From Leadbetterella sp964563435 (GTDB lineage: Bacteria; Bacteroidota; Bacteroidia; Cytophagales; Spirosomataceae): a stretch of DNA of 64,000 bases. Under the pieces are notes generated by a model. The model searched no databases. It had not been told where the DNA came from and saw only the letters and a program-made list of their open reading frames with translations. The DNA lies in assembly GCA_964563435.1 (NCBI GenBank), contig CAZLXI010000022.1, positions 1 to 64,000 on the forward strand, written 5' to 3'. This document shows, piece by piece, positions 35,355-43,395 of this stretch; position 1 is the stretch's first letter; each line of letters begins with the position of its first letter. The translations under genes were made by a program, and so were the position numbers.

Positions 35355-35403
35355 TAAATTTATGCGATAGTTTTTTTATTTTTAGGTCCCATTTCAAGTT
35401 TCT

Positions 35404-36342
35404 ATGCTCTTTTCAAAATTTCGATTTTATCTCTTTTTGACAGTAGCTTTCCCGCTTTCTGCCCAGCAGGATTTCCAATCTTACCGGCAGAATATAGCGG
35501 GGACCACACTTGCCTTTGATATGGCCGTGGTGCCGGGTGGCGAATTTGTCATGGGCAATAACACGGGCCACGCAGACGAAAAACCAGAGCATAAGGTAGC
35601 CCTCAGCCCCTTCTGGATGAGCACACATGAGGTGACCTGGGATCTTTTTGAGCTTTTTGTGTACAAAGACCTGGAAGTCATCCAGAGTGCGGGCAAATCG
35701 CTTCCTGTAGATGCGGTTACCAGACCCAGCAAGCCTTACCTCGATATGACCTTTGGCATGGGGAAACAGGACCACCCGGCCCTTGCCATGACCCAGTACA
35801 ATGCCATCCAGTTTTGCAAATGGCTCTATGTCAGAACGGGCGTGTTTTATCGCCTGCCTACCGAAGCCGAGTGGGAATTTGCTGCTAAACAGGGGCAGCC
35901 CGAAGGAGACCCGGACGACTATTCGTGGAATACCCGGAACAGCAATAACACCACTCAGAAGGTAGGTACCCGCCTCCCCAATAAGTATGGTATTTATGAT
36001 CTTCTGGGGAATGTGGCGGAGTGGACCTATGATCAGTATAATGCAGATTTTTATGCCTCGCTTTCGGGAAAAACGGCCAAAGATCCCGTGAATGTGCCGG
36101 AAGAGCTTTATCCGCACGCTGTGCGCGGCGGATCTTACCAGAGCGACCTCCGCTACCTCACTCCTACGGCCCGCGATTACTCCGACCCCTCGTGGAAGCA
36201 GATCGATCCGCAAATACCCAAAAGTAACTGGTGGATGCCGGATGCCCCCTTTATCGGAATACGACTGGTAAGGCCTTTAAAGACACCCTCAAAAGAAGAA
36301 ATTTTATTGTATTACGACAAAGCACCTATAAAAGACTATTGA
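35404..36342 (+). CDS. SUMF1 (formylglycine-generating-enzyme-like) domain protein, exported
   Basis: The 312-residue protein has a signal peptide (ending near FPLSAQ) and the SUMF1 fold: VPGGEFVMGNNTGHADEKPEHKVALSPFWMSTHEVTWDLF, RLPTEAEWEFAAKQG and YGIYDLLGNVAEWTYD. The active-site Cys pair of true formylglycine-generating enzyme is absent; only one Cys (FCKWL) is seen. So it is a non-catalytic or different member of the family. It lies between the symporter and the oxidoreductase genes and ends 3 bp before the latter. Confidence 0.87.
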   Translation: MLFSKFRFYLFLTVAFPLSAQQDFQSYRQNIAGTTLAFDMAVVPGGEFVMGNNTGHADEKPEHKVALSPFWMSTHEVTWDLFELFVYKDLEVIQSAGKSLPVDAVTRPSKPYLDMTFGMGKQDHPALAMTQYNAIQFCKWLYVRTGVFYRLPTEAEWEFAAKQGQPEGDPDDYSWNTRNSNNTTQKVGTRLPNKYGIYDLLGNVAEWTYDQYNADFYASLSGKTAKDPVNVPEELYPHAVRGGSYQSDLRYLTPTARDYSDPSWKQIDPQIPKSNWWMPDAPFIGIRLVRPLKTPSKEEILLYYDKAPIKDY

Positions 36343-36345
36343 ACT

Positions 36346-37659
36346 ATGAATGGAAGAAGAGAATTTCTGAAGACTTCGGCTTTACTTTCCGGGGCTGCGC
36401 TGGTTAACGGACTGCCTTTCGGCGGAGTGTATGCTGCCGGAAATGACGCCATCCGGGTGGCCGTGGTAGGCTGTGGCGGAAGGGGCACCGGCGCGGCATT
36501 TGACGCCCTTAATTCGGGTTTCAACCTGAAGATCACCGCCCTGTGTGACGCTTTTAAAGATAACCTGGACAGGGCGTACGCTTCTTTAAAAGAACGTTTC
36601 AAGGAGAAGATCGATGTGCCTGACAGCCGTAAATATGTGGGTTTCGACGGCTATAAAAGTGCCATTGCGGATGCCGATGTGGTTATTCTTGCCACTTCGC
36701 CGGGTTTCCGCCCCATTCATTTTGAAGAGGCCGTGCGCCAGGGCAAACACATATTTATGGAAAAACCCGTGGCAGTGGACATCCCCGGCATCCGAAAGGT
36801 GCTGGCCGCTGCGGAGATTGCCAAACAAAAGAAGCTGAACGTGGTGGTAGGACTGCAACGGCGATACCAAACCAATTACCGGGAGGCTGTCCGACGCATT
36901 CAGGACGGTGCCATTGGCGATGTGGTGTCGGGCCAGGTGTACTGGAACTCCGGCGGCGTATGGGTAAGACCCCGCCAGCCGCAGCAAACCGAGATGGAAT
37001 ACCAGATGCGTAACTGGTATTATTTCAACTGGCTGTGCGGTGATCATATTGTAGAACAGCACGTACACCAGCTGGATGTGGCTAACTGGATCAAAGGCAG
37101 CTACCCGGTCTCCATCCAGGGTGCGGGCAGCCGTGCCCACCGGACGGGCAAAGAATACGGTGAGATCTATGATAATTTCTCTATTGAACTGACCTATGCC
37201 GACGGATCGGTTATTTTCAGCCAGTGTGCCCACTTTGAAGGTGCCGCTTCACGGGTAGACGAAACTTTCCAGGCTACTAAAGGCCGTACTTACCTTTCTG
37301 CCAACGGGCAGGCAGTGCTTTATGACTGGAAAGGCAACCCCATCTACCGGCATGATCCCAAAGGGAATCCCAACCCCTACCAGCAGGAGCACAAAGAGCT
37401 TTTTGAAGCCATTTCAAAAGGTGAATATAAGTTTGATAATGCCGAATACGGTGCCTACAGTACGCTTACAGGCATTATAGGACGCCTGGCCTGCTACACC
37501 GGCAAAGTGATCAAATGGGATAAGGCCCTGCAATCGCAAATCAGCCTGATGCCGGATCGCTACGCCTGGGACGCCCTGCCGAAAGTGCTTCCGAATACCG
37601 ACGGATTTTACCCGGTGGCGGTACCGGGGGTGAATCCGGCTCAGTACATTGAAGCGTAG
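36346..37659 (+). CDS. Gfo/Idh/MocA family oxidoreductase with Tat signal
   Basis: The 437-residue protein opens with a twin-arginine-type signal (NGRREFLKTSALLSGAA), so it should be exported folded with its cofactor. The NAD(P)-binding motif is VAVVGCGGRGTGAAF (about residues 38-52), and EKPVAVD (about 140) marks the catalytic-Lys region. Such secreted enzymes act on sugars or glycans. It forms an operon with the SUMF1 protein (3-bp gap) and probably the symporter. A perfect 34-base hairpin follows the stop. Confidence 0.9.
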   Translation: MNGRREFLKTSALLSGAALVNGLPFGGVYAAGNDAIRVAVVGCGGRGTGAAFDALNSGFNLKITALCDAFKDNLDRAYASLKERFKEKIDVPDSRKYVGFDGYKSAIADADVVILATSPGFRPIHFEEAVRQGKHIFMEKPVAVDIPGIRKVLAAAEIAKQKKLNVVVGLQRRYQTNYREAVRRIQDGAIGDVVSGQVYWNSGGVWVRPRQPQQTEMEYQMRNWYYFNWLCGDHIVEQHVHQLDVANWIKGSYPVSIQGAGSRAHRTGKEYGEIYDNFSIELTYADGSVIFSQCAHFEGAASRVDETFQATKGRTYLSANGQAVLYDWKGNPIYRHDPKGNPNPYQQEHKELFEAISKGEYKFDNAEYGAYSTLTGIIGRLACYTGKVIKWDKALQSQISLMPDRYAWDALPKVLPNTDGFYPVAVPGVNPAQYIEA

Positions 37660-37673
37660 GGAGCGGATGTTTT

Positions 37674-37762
37674 AAGTTAAAAACTAAAAGTTAAAAGTTG
37701 CGGTACATTAAGTTTTTATATAAATGATTGTACCGCAACTTTTAACTTTTAGTTTTTAACTT
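37674..37762. repeat. Perfect 34-base hairpin after the oxidoreductase gene
   Basis: Arms 37674-37707 and 37729-37762 are perfectly complementary over 34 bases, with a 21-base loop. They are made of AAGTTAAAA and AAACTAAAAG words plus a TTGCGGTACA tip. It starts 15 bp after the stop codon. Likely terminator; the length far exceeds what termination needs. Confidence 0.85.
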
Positions 37763-37775
37763 TTCACTTATTTAA

Positions 37776-37825
37776 AAATACTGTCCTGACAGTATTTTTT
37801 TTTTGCTCGTAAAAGTCCAACTTTG
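37776..37825 (+). promoter_or_regulatory. AAATAC-N10-GTATTT operator-promoter A, upstream of the LuxR-type regulator
   Basis: The palindrome occupies 37776-37797 (arms extend to 12 bases as AAAAATACTGTC). Exactly 20 bases after it stands CAACTTTG (37818-37825), a variant of TAnnTTTG. The palindrome therefore covers the -33 position. The regulator's ATG follows at 37878. The T-run after the palindrome could also act as a terminator. Confidence 0.6.
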
Positions 37826-37877
37826 GCAATTAAAATGCGAAACATTTTTTCATTTTATTGAAAATGCCCTGCCGCCC

Positions 37878-38540
37878 ATGAATATTACCCGTATCCTGAT
37901 AGCAGACGATCACCAACTGGTGGCAGAAAGCCTGGGATTAATGCTGGAAAGTGAGCCTCTCTTCCATATCCTAGGAATTGTGAATAACGGCTGGCAGGCA
38001 TTAGATTATACACAGAAAAGCGAAGTGGATATCGTCATCGCTGACCTCCATATGCCTCTTTTGAACGGGCTGGAGATGGCTCAGAAGTTGAAAGATGTAT
38101 CCCCGAAGACCAAAGTGATTATTCTGACCATGAGTGAAGACTCCCGGCATATCCGTGAGGCTTTGTCGCTTGACATTCACGGGTATGTCATGAAAAGCGC
38201 CACGCGGTCCGAACTGATCTCTTCCCTAAAGACGGTGGCCCGCGGGCAGAAATATTTCAGCGATAACATCGCCAAAAAACTGGCGGAGATCCCTTTTGAT
38301 GGCAACCCCAACGGGAAGCTGGCCGTACAGGATGTGCTGCCGGTCACCCGCAGGGAACGGGAGATCATCCGGCTGATCGCCGAAGACCTGAACAATGTGG
38401 CCATCGGAGAGCGCCTGCAGATCGCTTCCACCACGGTAGAAACTCACCGCAGAAACATCATGAAGAAGCTGGGGGTAAGCTCTGCCGTGGCGCTGGTACG
38501 CTGGGGGATAAAATATGGAATAATAGAGAAAGAAGAATAA
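37878..38540 (+). CDS. LuxR/NarL-family response regulator
   Basis: The 220-residue protein has a receiver domain (ILIADDHQ with the acidic pocket; phospho-acceptor Asp56 in IVIADLHMP; the conserved Lys in VMKSATRSE) and a C-terminal LuxR helix-turn-helix (about residues 155-215; LPVTRREREIIRLIAEDLNNVAIGERLQIASTTVETHRRNIMKKLG). I chose the ATG at 37878 because upstream codons in the frame lie before the receiver. The sensor kinase at 38979-40928 is the obvious partner. Operator A upstream suggests autoregulation. Confidence 0.92.
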   Translation: MNITRILIADDHQLVAESLGLMLESEPLFHILGIVNNGWQALDYTQKSEVDIVIADLHMPLLNGLEMAQKLKDVSPKTKVIILTMSEDSRHIREALSLDIHGYVMKSATRSELISSLKTVARGQKYFSDNIAKKLAEIPFDGNPNGKLAVQDVLPVTRREREIIRLIAEDLNNVAIGERLQIASTTVETHRRNIMKKLGVSSAVALVRWGIKYGIIEKEE

Positions 38541-38565
38541 TTGTCAAACCTAACCGCTTCAAAAA

Positions 38566-38967
38566 ATGGAAAACGCAGAAAAGAAAAGCCCTGATGCTCA
38601 AAATGAAGAAATCAAAATTCATTTTTTTAAATCTCAGGAAGATCCGTCGAAGAAAAGGATTCGCTTTTATCAGAATTTTAAGAAGGAACAGGAAGCCTGT
38701 TATTTCGATTTAGCTGCCGATGTTCCTTACCGTATTGTGGAGAAAGATCCGAATGCTTCGGCTGAAAATCCGCTTACGCTGGTGTTGAACATGAAAGATC
38801 ATGGTTATGCCGGGAGGTTCCAGGTAATGGCCTTTGCCTCTGAATCTGAAGAAGCTACGCTGTATCACCCGCCCACCACGATGATAAAGATACAATTTGG
38901 CAAGGGCCGGAAAGATTTGCTGGGAAGGATCTTTGACAACGCCATTTTCTCAAGGCTGGATTTATAG
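38566..38967 (+). CDS. Hypothetical protein between regulator and kinase
   Basis: The 133-residue soluble protein starts with a charged, flexible segment (MENAEKKSPDAQNEEIK) and continues as a likely beta-rich domain (KIHFFKSQEDPSKKRIRFYQNFKKEQEACYFD... TMIKIQFGKGRKDLLGRIFDNAIFSRLDL). It has no signal peptide. It follows the response regulator by 25 bp and is convergent with the kinase gene, so it is probably co-transcribed with the regulator. I do not recognise the family. A modulator of the two-component system or a substrate of the nearby kinase/HopA1 pair are possibilities only. Confidence 0.6.
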   Translation: MENAEKKSPDAQNEEIKIHFFKSQEDPSKKRIRFYQNFKKEQEACYFDLAADVPYRIVEKDPNASAENPLTLVLNMKDHGYAGRFQVMAFASESEEATLYHPPTTMIKIQFGKGRKDLLGRIFDNAIFSRLDL

Positions 38968-38978
38968 GCTCCGGTAAG

Positions 38979-40928
38979 TCAAACGGTAATAATGAAGGAG
39001 TTGTATTCTTTTTCATGAATTACTGTTTTAGTCAGTGTTATTTTACCCCTGATCAGCAGAACCCGCTCTTCTATGCTTTTGAGGCCTTTTCCCAATCGGT
39101 TTTCCGTATACGGAGAACCGGGGGTATCATCATGATATTGAATCCGGGCATTCGACGGACCGATGGACTTCACTATCAATAAAACCTCCTTTCCCTTGGA
39201 ATGCTTTAAGGTATTGGTGGTCAGCTCCATCAAAATGTGATAAATCTCAAATTCCTTTTTTCTTTCCAGGCCGGTGTAGGAAGAGAAATCGCATTGGAAT
39301 TTTATTTTCCCTGAACTGTTCACATTGATAAACAAACGGGTTAAAGCCCCGGTCAGGCCGTTTTTCTCAAACTCTTCAGGTAGCATATTGTGCGAAATGT
39401 CCCGCACCGTATTGTAAGTTTGTGAAATCAGGTCCCGGATCTGTGCGTATTTCCTGTTGAACTCTGAGGGGTCGGTTTCGTGTTCCATAGTACTGTACAG
39501 CCATTTGATGGCCACCAGCTGACTTCCCAGGTTATCGTGCAATTCCGCCGCCACCCGTTTCCGTTCTATGGTCTGGCCCTTTACAATAGACTCTACCAGC
39601 TCATCATTAAGGCGTACCAGGTCTTTGTTCGCAAGGTCCAGCTTCTCGGTTTTTTCAACTACCCGGCGTTCCAGCTCCTGGTTAAAATCGGCCAGTTCGT
39701 CATTCTGCTGCTGGATCATCTTTTGCTGACGCTTGATCTCCCTTCTGCTTCGGGACAATAAGATCAGGAGAACGGAGAGGATCAGGAGAAAGGCAAGCAT
39801 CGTATACTGAAGCCGCTCCTGAAGTTTAATTCTTTCGGATTGGCGTAAGTTTTGCTCCCTGACGATCGAATTTTCGTATTCCATTCTCACGGCAAGCTCG
39901 GCTTTCTCCTGTTCTATTTTGTAGTTTTTATCTTTTACTTCCTTGAAAATCTCGTGAAAATATAAGGCGCTGTCTGGCATCGCTTCTTCTTTGTAAATAG
40001 TGTAGAGTATTTCGGAAGCTGTGGATAATATATTGTCAAAATTGTTCTTCCTTGATATTTCAAACGCCAGTAAGCCAAATCGCTTAGCATCTGTGGTTTT
40101 CTTTTTCCATAAATGATACAGGTTGGCCAGGGAGCAATAGATCTGAAGCCGCAATTTTGGATCACCAGGGACTTCGCCGGCCAGTTGAAGCGACCTTAAA
40201 AGATTCCTTTCTGCTTCGGGATACTCCTTCAGGTAAGTATAACAAACCCCGATCTCCTCGTAAGCACTGGCCAGGCCCTGCTTGGAAAGGGCTTTTTCTA
40301 TGGGGATCATATTGCTTTCATAGATTTCCAGCGCCTCCCGGTATCTTCCCGTTCTTGCCAGGTTATTGGCCTTATTGTTTAATGCTACGGAGTAGTCCGT
40401 CAGCCCCCGGGGCAATTCTTTCAGATAGTCTATGGCTTTATCATAAAAGGCCAATGCGGTATCTGTTTTAAGCATTTTGGAATAACTGTCGGCTATTCCC
40501 CGGTAGGCCCCACCCACTCTCAGTGAATCTCCGAGCTCTTCTGCCAGCTTAAGCGATTGAAAATAGTAGTTGAGGGCCAAGGGATAGGTCCCTTTCATAG
40601 CATGACAAACCCCCAGATAGCTCAGAACCTCCCATTTCTTTGTGTCATTTTTATTTATTTCGTCCAGCTTTAAACATCTCTCAAAGTAAACTATGGCAGA
40701 GTCCGGCATTCCGGTCATGTAATATTTCTTCGCAATTTCATTCAGAATACGCGTCTTTTCCGTATCTTGAACAGCTGAACGATACAAGACCTTCAGAGAG
40801 TCGGTCTCGGAAGCATACGCCCCCTGATAAATCAGCATAAGAAATGACACAAGAACTGATCTTAACCAAAGAGAATATTGGTTTTTACCTCTTTCTGAGG
40901 GATTTTCTGAACATAAGCGAGTTTTCAA
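38979..40928 (-). CDS. TPR-type sensor histidine kinase (LuxR-partner class)
   Basis: The N-terminal half has a signal-like segment (about residues 20-38), then about six TPR repeats that should be periplasmic. Next come a single membrane helix (about 370-395) and a coiled coil. The HisKA_3 box AELHDNLGSQL follows, with the phospho-acceptor His464, then an HATPase domain (MELTTNTLKHSKGKEVLL). No ATG gives the signal sequence: the only usable start is TTG at 40928, which overlaps the divergent APH-like gene by 85 bp. An ATG at 40838 would remove the signal peptide. It should phosphorylate the LuxR-type regulator at 37878. Confidence 0.87.
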   Translation of the reverse strand: MKTRLCSENPSERGKNQYSLWLRSVLVSFLMLIYQGAYASETDSLKVLYRSAVQDTEKTRILNEIAKKYYMTGMPDSAIVYFERCLKLDEINKNDTKKWEVLSYLGVCHAMKGTYPLALNYYFQSLKLAEELGDSLRVGGAYRGIADSYSKMLKTDTALAFYDKAIDYLKELPRGLTDYSVALNNKANNLARTGRYREALEIYESNMIPIEKALSKQGLASAYEEIGVCYTYLKEYPEAERNLLRSLQLAGEVPGDPKLRLQIYCSLANLYHLWKKKTTDAKRFGLLAFEISRKNNFDNILSTASEILYTIYKEEAMPDSALYFHEIFKEVKDKNYKIEQEKAELAVRMEYENSIVREQNLRQSERIKLQERLQYTMLAFLLILSVLLILLSRSRREIKRQQKMIQQQNDELADFNQELERRVVEKTEKLDLANKDLVRLNDELVESIVKGQTIERKRVAAELHDNLGSQLVAIKWLYSTMEHETDPSEFNRKYAQIRDLISQTYNTVRDISHNMLPEEFEKNGLTGALTRLFINVNSSGKIKFQCDFSSYTGLERKKEFEIYHILMELTTNTLKHSKGKEVLLIVKSIGPSNARIQYHDDTPGSPYTENRLGKGLKSIEERVLLIRGKITLTKTVIHEKEYNSFIITV

Positions 40929-41800
40929 AAGAATTCTATAAGGTTAAGGTTTTCATTGCGAGAAACCTGAGCTTTCAACTGGTTCATAAAAATGGTAAAA
41001 AGTTCTTTATAAAACAACTATGTCATAGCGGTGAGCATGACAAGGCGGCCTTCGCCTTTGAAATGGCGTTTTATGAAGCCTGTGTTTCCCATCCCGGTTT
41101 TATCCCTGTTGCCCCGCTTGTTCCCCGGCTATATTTGTATGATCCTCTGTACGGGATCGCTGTTTCCGAGCTCCTGGAAGGCTTCCGGCCAGCCGGCCTG
41201 ATCACCGGCAACCCGGGGCAGGTGGTCGCAGCCCTTGCGCAAATCGCCCGGATCCCGGTTAGCACCCATACCAATGACCAGCGGCCGGAACTTATGCATA
41301 CCGAAGCACTGAGTGATGAAATCCTGCGCCCTGTTTCCGGTAATGAAAAAATAAAACGGGCCATCGTTCAGCTAAATGAAAAGTGGTACCCCGGGAATAT
41401 CCTTCATAATGACCTTAAGCCGGGAAATATCCTGGTCAATGACAGGCAGGAAGTGAAGATCATCGACTGGGAAAAGATGTCTACCGGCGATGCACTCTGG
41501 GACCTGGCTGCCCTGATCTATTATACCCTCCCGTCCGACAATTCCGTTTACCAGGCAGCCTTAGCCTCCCGGGAATACCTGGCTGCGCAATCCGTCAGGC
41601 TGAAAGCGGTCACCCGTACCTATCGGAAGGAATGGGCGGAAAGCGATGCCCTCCGGTTGATCCAATACCTGGGATTGCAGATACTGACGGTTAGGGTGGA
41701 ATCCAAAAATCTTTCATCCGGCAGGGTCCTGCTGCTGGCTGCCGACCTGCTGCTGGCCCCTGAGCAATACCTGGATCTAATGTTTGAAAACTATGGTTAA
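40844..41800 (+). CDS. Aminoglycoside-phosphotransferase-fold protein kinase-like enzyme
   Basis: The 318-residue cytoplasmic protein has the APH/kinase core: an ATP-binding Lys in GKKFFIKQL (about residue 53), the catalytic loop ILHNDLKPGNILVND (about 186-200) with Asp and Asn, and the metal-binding Asp in VKIIDWEKMSTGDALWDLA. It directly precedes, and overlaps by 8 bp, a HopA1-family gene. In class V lanthipeptide pathways a kinase of this fold phosphorylates Ser/Thr and a HopA1-type protein eliminates the phosphate. By analogy this enzyme may phosphorylate a peptide or protein; a small-molecule substrate is the alternative. Confidence 0.8.
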   Translation: MTQELILTKENIGFYLFLRDFLNISEFSKEFYKVKVFIARNLSFQLVHKNGKKFFIKQLCHSGEHDKAAFAFEMAFYEACVSHPGFIPVAPLVPRLYLYDPLYGIAVSELLEGFRPAGLITGNPGQVVAALAQIARIPVSTHTNDQRPELMHTEALSDEILRPVSGNEKIKRAIVQLNEKWYPGNILHNDLKPGNILVNDRQEVKIIDWEKMSTGDALWDLAALIYYTLPSDNSVYQAALASREYLAAQSVRLKAVTRTYRKEWAESDALRLIQYLGLQILTVRVESKNLSSGRVLLLAADLLLAPEQYLDLMFENYG

Positions 41801-42728
41801 ACTACTTAAACACATTACGGATTGCCTGCAGATCAGTCCTACCGGTCAGATCATTTTCTATGACCGGCCTTTGCTTAATTTTATGGAATTCAGCCACCGG
41901 ACCGGGGAGGACGACAAAGCTCAGCTTAAAAAACAGCTTACCGACCTTCTTTATGAGCATTTTTATAAAGCCCACGAACCTAAGGAGACCGGAAACCGGA
42001 ATTTCCTGGATGATCTGAGAAAAAACAACCTGTCGCGTGCCCGTATCCGTAAAGGTTATACCCTGGAAATCGTCCAGGAGATCCCCTATACGGCATCTAA
42101 AGGCGCTCACCGTTTAAAGCTTCAGCCCGGCACTTACCTGCTGCCGGGCGAGGAAAATGCCGGTGCGGAGGCCTGGGTCAGGCTTCCGAAAGACAGGGTA
42201 AAGGATAGCTTCTATTATGCTTTCAGCCGGATGCCTGCCGCATTTTTCCGCGAATCCGTCTTACGTTTTTATTTTAATACAGGCATCGAAGGGAGTGTTT
42301 TGTTAATGAATTATCTGACCGGAAATCTCAACAGGGCCCGTATACCTTTTGTGCTGAAATGCATTTATGAATCGCGGCATATCCACCGGCCGGATAATTT
42401 TGTTCTCTATACGGATTACCGGTTTGTCGGGCACGTTTATCTCCTTATCCGGGAAATTCCGGAAAGCCTCAGTGCCTGCCTGTACCCGGCTACCCCTCTC
42501 TTTACCCTGGCCCTCCGGCCCGGGATAGGTTTTGCAGAAAGCCCGTACGATCCCCAAAAAAGTTTTGGTACGGCACGCTGTGAATTATTGGCGGAAGCCC
42601 TGACCGAAATCCGTACCGGAGCGGAAAGCCGCTTACAGGAAATGATCACAAGAATCGAACAAAAAGAATACGATCTTAAGCGGTTTTTCCTGAATCCAGG
42701 CTCAAAGCTGGTTTATCCCTTTTTCTGA
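41793..42728 (+). CDS. HopA1 family protein (candidate phospho-Ser/Thr lyase)
   Basis: The 311-residue protein matches the HopA1 effector family in its second half: LRFYFNTGIEGSVLLMNYL, LNRARIPFVLKC, RPDNFVLYTDY, and the diagnostic TPLFTLALRPGIGFAESP followed by KSFGTARCELLAEAL. HopA1 is a Pseudomonas type III effector, and relatives (LxmY/CaoD type) take part in dehydration in class V lanthipeptides. No type III secretion gene is near. I chose the ATG at 41793; a TTG at 41784 is in frame. The tight overlap with the kinase gene argues that they act together. No cyclase or precursor peptide was found in the window. Confidence 0.75.
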   Translation: MVKLLKHITDCLQISPTGQIIFYDRPLLNFMEFSHRTGEDDKAQLKKQLTDLLYEHFYKAHEPKETGNRNFLDDLRKNNLSRARIRKGYTLEIVQEIPYTASKGAHRLKLQPGTYLLPGEENAGAEAWVRLPKDRVKDSFYYAFSRMPAAFFRESVLRFYFNTGIEGSVLLMNYLTGNLNRARIPFVLKCIYESRHIHRPDNFVLYTDYRFVGHVYLLIREIPESLSACLYPATPLFTLALRPGIGFAESPYDPQKSFGTARCELLAEALTEIRTGAESRLQEMITRIEQKEYDLKRFFLNPGSKLVYPFF

Positions 42729-42735
42729 ATGATCT

Positions 42736-42757
42736 ATCTACTGTCCAGACAGTATAT
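42736..42757 (+). promoter_or_regulatory. Upstream half-conserved copy of the TAC-N10-GTA palindrome
   Basis: ATCTAC-N10-GTATAT carries the TACTGTC/GACAGTA core seen in operator A but loses the outer A/T bases. It is centred 32 bp (about three turns) upstream of operator B and has no -7 box at the right distance, so it may be an auxiliary site. Confidence 0.5.
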
Positions 42758-42767
42758 TCTTTCCTAA

Positions 42768-42817
42768 AAATACCCTGAAAAGGGTATTTCGTAGTCTCCC
42801 AGGCCTTACTAATTTTG
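42768..42817 (+). promoter_or_regulatory. AAATAC-N10-GTATTT operator-promoter B, upstream of the LytTR gene
   Basis: Palindrome at 42768-42789 with inner CC/GG; exactly 20 bases later comes TAATTTTG (42810-42817), a full TAnnTTTG match. The LytTR gene starts 31 bp further on, at 42849. Confidence 0.65.
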
Positions 42818-42848
42818 TTCCGAGCAATTAATCAGCCTCTGAAATACC

Positions 42849-43160
42849 ATGGCAAAGATCCCCATTCCACTGAACGAAATAATATTCCTGAAAGCAGATT
42901 CGAATTATACCGAGTTTCATCTGCTCAGCGGGAAAAAGGAGCTATCTCCACGCACTTTAAAGCATCACGAGAACAGCCTGTGTATGAAGCACTTTCTGCG
43001 GGTGAGTAATTCATTTCTGCTAAACCCTTCCTACATTGACGGGATCAGCAGAAGAAAAAGCGCTTCGGTGATTCGACTGACAGACGGTACAGAGGTCGTC
43101 GTCTCCCGCAGGAGGCAGAATGTTCTGGAGATACTGGAAAAAACAGGGAACCTGTTTTGA
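42849..43160 (+). CDS. Stand-alone LytTR DNA-binding protein
   Basis: The whole 103-residue protein is one LytTR domain (EIIFLKADSNYTEFHLLSGKKELSPRTLKHHENSL... FLRVSNSFLLNPSYIDGI... VVSRRRQNVLEIL). There is no receiver or other sensor domain, so its activity must be set by expression level or a partner. Its promoter carries the AAATAC-type palindrome shared with the LuxR-type regulator gene and the island at 49035. It lies 120 bp after the HopA1-family gene on the same strand. Confidence 0.88.
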   Translation: MAKIPIPLNEIIFLKADSNYTEFHLLSGKKELSPRTLKHHENSLCMKHFLRVSNSFLLNPSYIDGISRRKSASVIRLTDGTEVVVSRRRQNVLEILEKTGNLF

Positions 43161-43197
43161 GTGCCGCCACTATTAAATTCAAATATACCGGGGCTCC

Positions 43198-43226
43198 GGT
43201 GGCCCTCGCTTCCTGCGAGGGCCGCC
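43198..43226. terminator. GC-rich hairpin after the LytTR gene
   Basis: 12-base arms (GGTGGCCCTCGC and GCGAGGGCCGCC, one G-T pair) enclose a 5-base loop. There is no T-run, so termination is probable but not certain. The rest of the gap to 43348 shows no gene. Confidence 0.55.
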
Positions 43227-43348
43227 CTGCACGGGCCACCCCAAGCAGGCTACTCTAAACAGGTGTCCAAAGAGTACTAAAACCGGTCCGGTTTATGAAA
43301 TGGGCCATGATAAAGATTTTGACACCAACCAAAAAAGCATAAAACTCC

Positions 43349-43376
43349 GTAGAGACGCAGGATTTTGCACTTCTAC
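43349..43376. repeat. GTAGAGACGC-type palindromic repeat, copy 3
   Basis: A 28-bp near-palindrome starts GTAGAGACGC and ends CACTTCTAC. As at copy 1, a GGAACT flank follows and the next ATG stands about 20 bp downstream. Confidence 0.65.
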
Positions 43377-43395
43377 GCTCGGAACTTTTATAAAG

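Noticed and set aside
37776..37804. Operator A as a simple rho-independent terminator
   Set aside because: A T-run follows, but the arms are AT-rich, three other copies without T-runs share pattern and spacing to a -7 box, and a stronger hairpin already ends the upstream gene.
38566..38967. Hypothetical protein as the peptide precursor of the kinase/HopA1 pair
   Set aside because: At 133 residues it looks like a folded domain without a Ser/Thr/Cys-rich core or leader; kept only as a possible substrate.
41793..42728. HopA1-family protein as a type III secretion effector
   Set aside because: No type III secretion gene is in the window and the kinase partner points to the lanthipeptide-type role instead.
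43198..43226. GC-rich hairpin as a riboswitch or small RNA
   Set aside because: It is a single simple stem with a 5-base loop; no conserved aptamer pattern was recognised.
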